Positions 14,303 through 18,714 of a stretch of DNA of 18,714 bases are shown piece after piece (position 1 is the first letter of the stretch; every line of letters starts with the position of its first letter). The notes beneath the pieces are model-generated. The model saw nothing but the letters and a program-made list of their open reading frames with translations, was not told the DNA's origin and ran no database searches. This stretch comes from Bacteroidetes bacterium UBA6161 (GTDB lineage: Bacteria > Bacteroidota > Bacteroidia > NS11-12g > UBA955), in the NCBI GenBank assembly GCA_002422315.1, contig DIUJ01000011.1:1-18714 (forward strand), in the 5' to 3' direction. A program made the position numbers and the translations under genes.

Positions 14303-14459
14303 CAAATATGAAAAAAGGTAAATTCTGTGCATAACTAATGAAGGGGATTATGACCAACAAGTGCTTAATTTCCCATAACTCACAAAGATTACTAGTATCC
14401 TACCTCTACTTTCATTGAACAAGTTTTTTCATACAACATACGTTGTCTATATTATTGCG

Positions 14460-14467
14460 TACTTTCG
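14460..14467 (+). promoter_or_regulatory. Bacteroidota-type -7 box upstream of the secreted protein gene
   Basis: TACTTTCG is close to TAnnTTTG, with ACAAC-ATAC-GTTGT (a 5-4-5 inverted repeat, 14433-14446) just upstream. The leader to the ATG at 14538 would be about 65 nt. Confidence 0.35.
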
Positions 14468-14537
14468 TAGTATGGTGTATTTTAAATACCTGTTGGTGGA
14501 GAGAAAAATGTATGTGTAATTTAGAAATTAAGCAATC

Positions 14538-15275
14538 ATGAAAAGAACAATTTTATTAACCTTAATGCTTGGGATATTGTTACCAATAAACGCTCAAACA
14601 ATTACAGAAATCAAAAGTAGTAGTGTCCATATGAAGGGCTATAAGCTCACAAATCACTATCAACTTGATCTGGATCAATTTTGGAAAATCAGAGCGATAC
14701 TGAAAGGTAATATATCTGAGTATTATGACTTAAAAGAGCAATATAACTTGGATTATAAGAAAGAGGAGTTAAATGAAAGCGATAATTACAAAGAAAATCC
14801 TGCTGATTTAGAAAAGAAAAAAGCAGAGTTAAAGCAAACAAACTATTACTTAGATATTGAGCTGCCTCATCCAGAACAAAATTACGAACACCATTCAAAA
14901 GCATTTACATTAAATAATGATATAGTTAGCTGTATTTCATACAAAAAGCGAAGATTTATGCAAATCGACCAACTTGTTTTCAAAACCCCAAGGGGGATAA
15001 AAGTAAAAAGAAGTGATTATACATCTGATGGAATTACCAATATCAGACAACAGTTTAAATTTAAGCTGGATAGTGATTCAGTGGCACTTAAAATTAAAGA
15101 AAACCGTAGGGATTCACGCGTTTTATTTGTCTTTAAATTCACCGATCCTAAACCCTTTAAAGGGTATGATACACACACCCGTGAAACTACATTGTTTAAG
15201 ATTACCAACAAACTTGAAAAGGTAATTATTTACAATGAAAAAACAGGTGAAATTTATCAGACATATAATAACTGA
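14538..15275 (+). CDS. Secreted protein of unknown function
   Basis: The 245-residue protein starts with a signal peptide: a KR n-region, a hydrophobic core (residues 5-15) and a cleavage site that probably lies after Ala19 (PINA|QTIT). The mature part is charged and hydrophilic, with a Lys/Glu-rich helical stretch (about 80-102) followed by beta-rich sequence. No lipoprotein cysteine, no PorSS-type C-terminal sorting domain and no catalytic motif was seen. It is probably periplasmic or otherwise exported. It appears unrelated to the defence genes and to be transcribed alone. Confidence 0.7.
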   Translation: MKRTILLTLMLGILLPINAQTITEIKSSSVHMKGYKLTNHYQLDLDQFWKIRAILKGNISEYYDLKEQYNLDYKKEELNESDNYKENPADLEKKKAELKQTNYYLDIELPHPEQNYEHHSKAFTLNNDIVSCISYKKRRFMQIDQLVFKTPRGIKVKRSDYTSDGITNIRQQFKFKLDSDSVALKIKENRRDSRVLFVFKFTDPKPFKGYDTHTRETTLFKITNKLEKVIIYNEKTGEIYQTYNN

Positions 15276-15470
15276 AGACGCAAAAAAACCGACAAAAGAA
15301 ATTACTTTGGTAGTATGTTATAAGACTAAAGCCGTGAAGAGATAGAAGGCATATAAAAGAGTTTATTTACATGACATGAACTACTGAAAAAAATAAGAAA
15401 TTAAAAAAGAAAACACTAAAACATAAATGATTATTATGTGTTTTAAAATCAGTTATTCATTAAAATACCC

Positions 15471-16121
15471 ATGTTAAAACAACCAAAAATATCGGTATTA
15501 ATGGCCGTTTACAATACAAATTTCGAGTATACAAAGAGAGCAATTGATTCTGTTTTAAAACAAGACCTTCAAGATTTTGAGTTAATTATTATAGACGACG
15601 GCAGCAGGGAAAACAACCGTGAATCTTTATTGGAATACGCTGAAAAATATGAAGACAAACTGATTTATATCCGCCATAGTAATCGTGGGCAATCTGAATC
15701 AATAAATCGCGGAGTTTTATACAGCATGGGGGAATATATTACCATTCTAGATAGCGACGATGAATACAAACCGAATCACTTAAGCACCTGCCTCAAAGAA
15801 ATTAAAGAATTGGACTTAATTTGCTCAACCACTGAAACAATTGTAGATACAGAAAATGATTATTATGTTCCAGACAAAGATGACCATACGAAGCTTATTC
15901 ATTTGGATGATGTTGTTTTATTCGGAACATTATTCGGTCTAAAAAAAGTCTTTACAGCGTTAGATTTTAAAACTGGTTTTGCTGCGGATGCAGATTTCTT
16001 TGAACAAGCAACGAGGCTTTTTCGTGTAAAAAAACTAAACTTACGAACATATATCTATCATAGAAACATCCCCGGTAGTATTTGCGCAACAATTAAAAAA
16101 GCGAATTTGGCAAGTGCCTAA
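15471..16121 (+). CDS. Family 2 glycosyltransferase
   Basis: The protein has the GT-A fold of family 2 glycosyltransferases, which move a sugar from a nucleotide-sugar to an acceptor in the cytoplasm, usually for cell-surface polysaccharides. The N-terminal strand KISVLMAVYN (6-15) is followed by IIDDGS (40-45) and the metal-binding DXD-type motif DSDDE (94-98). SNRGQSESINRG (70-81) is the typical nucleotide-binding loop region. At 216 residues it is short for the family and has no membrane helix. The next gene begins 2 nt after its stop, so the two form an operon. The acceptor and the sugar cannot be inferred. Confidence 0.88.
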   Translation: MLKQPKISVLMAVYNTNFEYTKRAIDSVLKQDLQDFELIIIDDGSRENNRESLLEYAEKYEDKLIYIRHSNRGQSESINRGVLYSMGEYITILDSDDEYKPNHLSTCLKEIKELDLICSTTETIVDTENDYYVPDKDDHTKLIHLDDVVLFGTLFGLKKVFTALDFKTGFAADADFFEQATRLFRVKKLNLRTYIYHRNIPGSICATIKKANLASA

Positions 16122-16123
16122 AT

Positions 16124-16891
16124 ATGGAAGTTGAACTGCCTTTTTTTGCGGCCAATACAAACCTTATTTTGGCTTGCCACATTACAGGCATACACGATGT
16201 AAACCGCAATATGACACTTGAAAATGATTCGTACATTCTGATAAAAGAGTGGGCAGATTCTGTAATTGCTGCAAATTTACAAGGTGTTATTTTTCACAAT
16301 AACTTATCGGAGGAAACTTGCAAGCTGCATGCGCATAAGAATATCTTATTTTGTAAAATAACTTACAATCCTCAATTCAATCCCAACGTGTACCGTTATT
16401 TTATTTACAGAGATTTTCTGCAAAAGCATATCGCACAAATAAATGCACTTTTTATTACAGACATTACAGATGTAGTACTTGTTAAAAATCCATTTATAGA
16501 CCCCATTTTTATTCAAAACCCTACTTCGCTATTTTGCGGTGATGAACCTAAAACACTCCACAATGATTGGATGTTTGCTCATGCTGAAAATCTGCGTAAA
16601 AATATAAGCGATTATTCTGAATATGAGAAAAGATTTGGGCAAGAAACACTTTTAAACTGTGGAATAATAGGCAGTAAAGCACACATATTGCTAGATTTCA
16701 TAGAAAAGCTATGTATGATTCATGAAGAAGCAAATTCCGAAAACAAAACGGAATATACAGGAGATATGGGTGCTTTTAATTATTTGGCAAGAACACAATT
16801 TAACACCCACTTGCGGCACGGAGAACCAATTAATACCCTATTTAAAATGTACGAAACGGAGCGAAAAGACTGCTGGTTTAGACATAAATGA
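16124..16891 (+). CDS. Probable GT-A-type glycosyltransferase
   Basis: This 255-residue protein has no confident family name, but its layout resembles GT-A-fold glycosyltransferases. The segment ALFITDITDVVLVKNPF (108-124) has a DxxD-type acidic motif after a hydrophobic strand. LLNCGIIGSKAHI (176-188) resembles the FNSG(V/I) strand of family 8-like enzymes. GDMGAFNYL (213-221) resembles the D-Q-x-x-x-N acceptor-side motif. The short Arg-Tyr segment NVYRYFIYRDF (88-98) is also consistent. The gene starts 2 nt after the family 2 glycosyltransferase stop, which supports a joint role in making a surface glycan. It might instead be a nucleotide-sugar-binding protein without activity. Confidence 0.55.
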   Translation: MEVELPFFAANTNLILACHITGIHDVNRNMTLENDSYILIKEWADSVIAANLQGVIFHNNLSEETCKLHAHKNILFCKITYNPQFNPNVYRYFIYRDFLQKHIAQINALFITDITDVVLVKNPFIDPIFIQNPTSLFCGDEPKTLHNDWMFAHAENLRKNISDYSEYEKRFGQETLLNCGIIGSKAHILLDFIEKLCMIHEEANSENKTEYTGDMGAFNYLARTQFNTHLRHGEPINTLFKMYETERKDCWFRHK

Positions 16892-17235
16892 CCCCTTATC
16901 TTTTGATTGTTTAGCAAACCTTTTGTGTGAAAGAAACTTTTGCGGAGTGAATATCGTACGTTAAAAACCAGCTCTTCTAAATTTTATCTTTACAACCATA
17001 CCTTTTGCACCACAGATTGAAAACCAAAAAACTATCTTTGGTAAGCCAAGCTAAAAAACTTGTTTATATCATGAAAATAAAAATCGGAAAACACGTAAAT
17101 ACTCTCCTTTAAATTCCTAAATATTCCATAAAACTCTCGCATCAAGTTATGCTCAAACAAAAAAACTGTTTCAATAAAAGAGAAGAAAGATGCTTCATAA
17201 TACCTACCTTCGAATGTTCTTTATAATCTATCCAA
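16892..17235. other. 344-bp intergenic region with promoter-like boxes
   Basis: No gene is supported here. A -7-like box TATCTTTG (17033-17040) matches TAnnTTTG, but only a 13-codon frame follows it. TACCTTCG at 17205-17212 is better placed, 23 bp before the ATG at 17236, and is the likely promoter of the next gene. No terminator hairpin with a T-run was seen after the glycosyltransferase pair. Confidence 0.4.
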
Positions 17236-18672
17236 ATGAAAATATTACTTACTGGCGTTACTGGCTATATAGCTCAAAGGCTGCTTCCTGTTTTACTTGA
17301 GCAACATAATGAAGTAGTATGCTGTGTAAGAGACCGCAAAAGGTTTAACCATGCCAAATATGATAGTCAAAAACTAACGGTACTTGAAGTGGACTTTTTA
17401 AATTATGAAAGCTTGTCTAGTATTCCTAAAGATATAGACTATGCCTATTACCTGATTCATTCCATGTCTACACGCAGCGGTGATTTTGGAGACCTAGAGG
17501 AAATTTGTGCTACAAACTTTAAACGTAGCATGGAGCAAACCCAGGTGCAACAAGTGATTTACTTAAGTGGTATAAGCAATGCCAGCGAACTATCTAAACA
17601 TTTGACTTCTCGTAAAAATGTGGAGAGTTTATTAATTAGCCCACAGTACTCATTAAGCACTCTAAAGGCAGGAATAATCGTAGGTTCGGGTAGCGCCTCT
17701 TTTGAAATTATTCGCGATTTAGTAGAAAAACTTCCATTTATGATAACCCCCAAATGGTTAAGCACCCGTTGTCAACCTATTGCAGTGCGCAATGTTATCC
17801 AATTTTTAGTAGCTATTTTGGGCAAAAAAGAAACCTATAATAAAAGTTACGATATTGGCGGTCCAGATATATTGACATACAAGGAGATGCTTTTGCGTTT
17901 TGCTAAGATAAGAGGACTTAAAAGAACCATATTAATTGTACCTGTTATGACCCCTAAAATTTCCTCTTATTGGCTATATTTTGTTACGTCTACATCCTTT
18001 GCATTGGCAAAAAACTTGGTAAATAGTATGAAGGTGGAAGTGATTTGCGAACCCAATAATTTAGCAGAAATACTTCAAATTAAACTTATAAGCTACGAAA
18101 CATCCATTCAACAAGCATTTGATAAAATTGGGCAAAACCAAGTACTGTCGAGCTGGAAGGATGCACAAACCAGCAACATATTTAGCCAAGGATTTTCTAA
18201 GTTTATTGAAGTACCAGAAAATGGCTGTTTTAAGGATATACGTAAGCGCAAACTAATTAATCCTGAAGCTTCGATTGCTAAAATTTGGTCTATTGGGGGA
18301 AACAATGGCTGGTATTATGGAACTTGGCTATGGGAACTCAGGGGTTTCCTTGACCAACTTGCGGGAGGAGTAGGTATGCGTAGAGGACGTAAAAGCAATA
18401 CTGAACTCAACTCTGGGGATGCCCTTGATTTTTGGAGGGTAATGATTGCAGATAAAGAAGATAAACGCCTGTTGCTTTATGCTGAAATGAAATTACCTGG
18501 GGAGGCGTGGCTTGAATTTAAAATAGACAACAATAACATTCTTACCCAAACAGCAACCTTTCGCCCGCTTGGACTTCTTGGCAGACTCTACTGGTTAGCA
18601 GTATTGCCTTTTCATGGATTTATTTTTAAAGGAATGATAAGAGTTATTTCCAATCCTCCAAAAACAGATTAA
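17236..18672 (+). CDS. SDR-family NAD(P)-binding protein with DUF2867-like C-terminus
   Basis: The 478-residue protein starts with a Rossmann motif, TGVTGYI (6-12), of the atypical (NmrA/YbjT-like) short-chain dehydrogenase group. VIYLSGISN, with its Ser, lies near the catalytic Ser position. The first ~300 residues form the NAD(P)-binding part. The rest (about 330-470) matches the DUF2867-type extension, with WSIGGNNGWYYGTWLWELRG and later LPGEAWLEFKI. Proteins with this two-part layout are widespread in Bacteroidota; the reaction is unknown. The ATG at 17236 is supported by the Rossmann strand beginning at residue 2. A hairpin follows the stop directly. Confidence 0.85.
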   Translation: MKILLTGVTGYIAQRLLPVLLEQHNEVVCCVRDRKRFNHAKYDSQKLTVLEVDFLNYESLSSIPKDIDYAYYLIHSMSTRSGDFGDLEEICATNFKRSMEQTQVQQVIYLSGISNASELSKHLTSRKNVESLLISPQYSLSTLKAGIIVGSGSASFEIIRDLVEKLPFMITPKWLSTRCQPIAVRNVIQFLVAILGKKETYNKSYDIGGPDILTYKEMLLRFAKIRGLKRTILIVPVMTPKISSYWLYFVTSTSFALAKNLVNSMKVEVICEPNNLAEILQIKLISYETSIQQAFDKIGQNQVLSSWKDAQTSNIFSQGFSKFIEVPENGCFKDIRKRKLINPEASIAKIWSIGGNNGWYYGTWLWELRGFLDQLAGGVGMRRGRKSNTELNSGDALDFWRVMIADKEDKRLLLYAEMKLPGEAWLEFKIDNNNILTQTATFRPLGLLGRLYWLAVLPFHGFIFKGMIRVISNPPKTD

Positions 18673-18709
18673 ACCCAAAATACTCATTAGTGTATTTTGC
18701 CCTTTGGGT
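18673..18709 (+). terminator. Hairpin after the SDR gene, possible terminator
   Basis: ACCCAAA (18673-18679) pairs with TTTGGGT (18703-18709). An overlapping alternative is AAAATAC (18677-18683) with GTATTTT (18692-18698). The hairpin starts immediately after the stop codon, where a terminator would lie. The window ends before a T-run could be judged. Confidence 0.5.
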
Positions 18710-18714
18710 GATGA

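Noticed and set aside
14472..14519. 15-codon leader peptide upstream of the secreted protein gene
   Set aside because: It starts at about the predicted transcript start, has no ribosome-binding context, and shows no attenuator stems.
16722..16964. 80-residue frame overlapping the end of the second glycosyltransferase gene
   Set aside because: It is out of frame with a better supported gene and has no recognisable domain.
17033..17109. Promoter plus 13-codon gene (ATG near 17071)
   Set aside because: The box is a match, but the frame is very short and nothing supports expression or conservation.

Overview
The window looks like a chromosomal segment of a member of the Bacteroidota. It is AT-rich throughout, genes are preceded by A-rich stretches rather than strong Shine-Dalgarno sites, and several gene starts have a Bacteroidota-type -7 box (TAnnTTTG or the close TAnnTTCG) just upstream. 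The secreted protein has a signal peptide ending in the NA|Q cleavage context common in this phylum. All recognised genes lie on the + strand. No tRNA, rRNA, transposase, integrase or CRISPR array was seen.

Left flank (1-2145): the C-terminal end of a proline-rich, tail-anchored protein; a saccharopine-dehydrogenase-like oxidoreductase; then about 460 bp of nested tandem repeats, elements of which also occur upstream of the oxidoreductase gene.

Defence island (about 2146-14263). (a) A type I restriction-modification remnant: a complete hsdM, an AlbA_2/GHKL/winged-helix regulator, and the truncated start of a second, divergent hsdM. No hsdS or hsdR is present in the window. (b) A tight four-gene run: a DUF2971 protein, McrB, McrC (4-bp overlap with McrB) and a protein of the uracil-DNA-glycosylase superfamily. 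(c) An unknown 152-residue protein. (d) A GmrSD-like protein (DUF262 plus DUF1524) and a WYL-domain transcriptional regulator. Each of these two genes is preceded by the same inverted repeat (AACGACA-N5-TGTCGTT, one mismatch in one copy) at almost the same distance from a -7 box. This suggests the WYL protein controls its own promoter and that of the DUF262 gene.

The island therefore combines candidate activities against modified DNA (McrBC, GmrSD-like, glycosylase-like) with a regulator and the remains of a modification system. Those functional links are inferred from gene order and motifs.

Right flank (14264-18714): a secreted protein of unknown function, two adjacent glycosyltransferase-type proteins, and an NAD(P)-binding SDR protein with a DUF2867-like C-terminus, followed by a hairpin.
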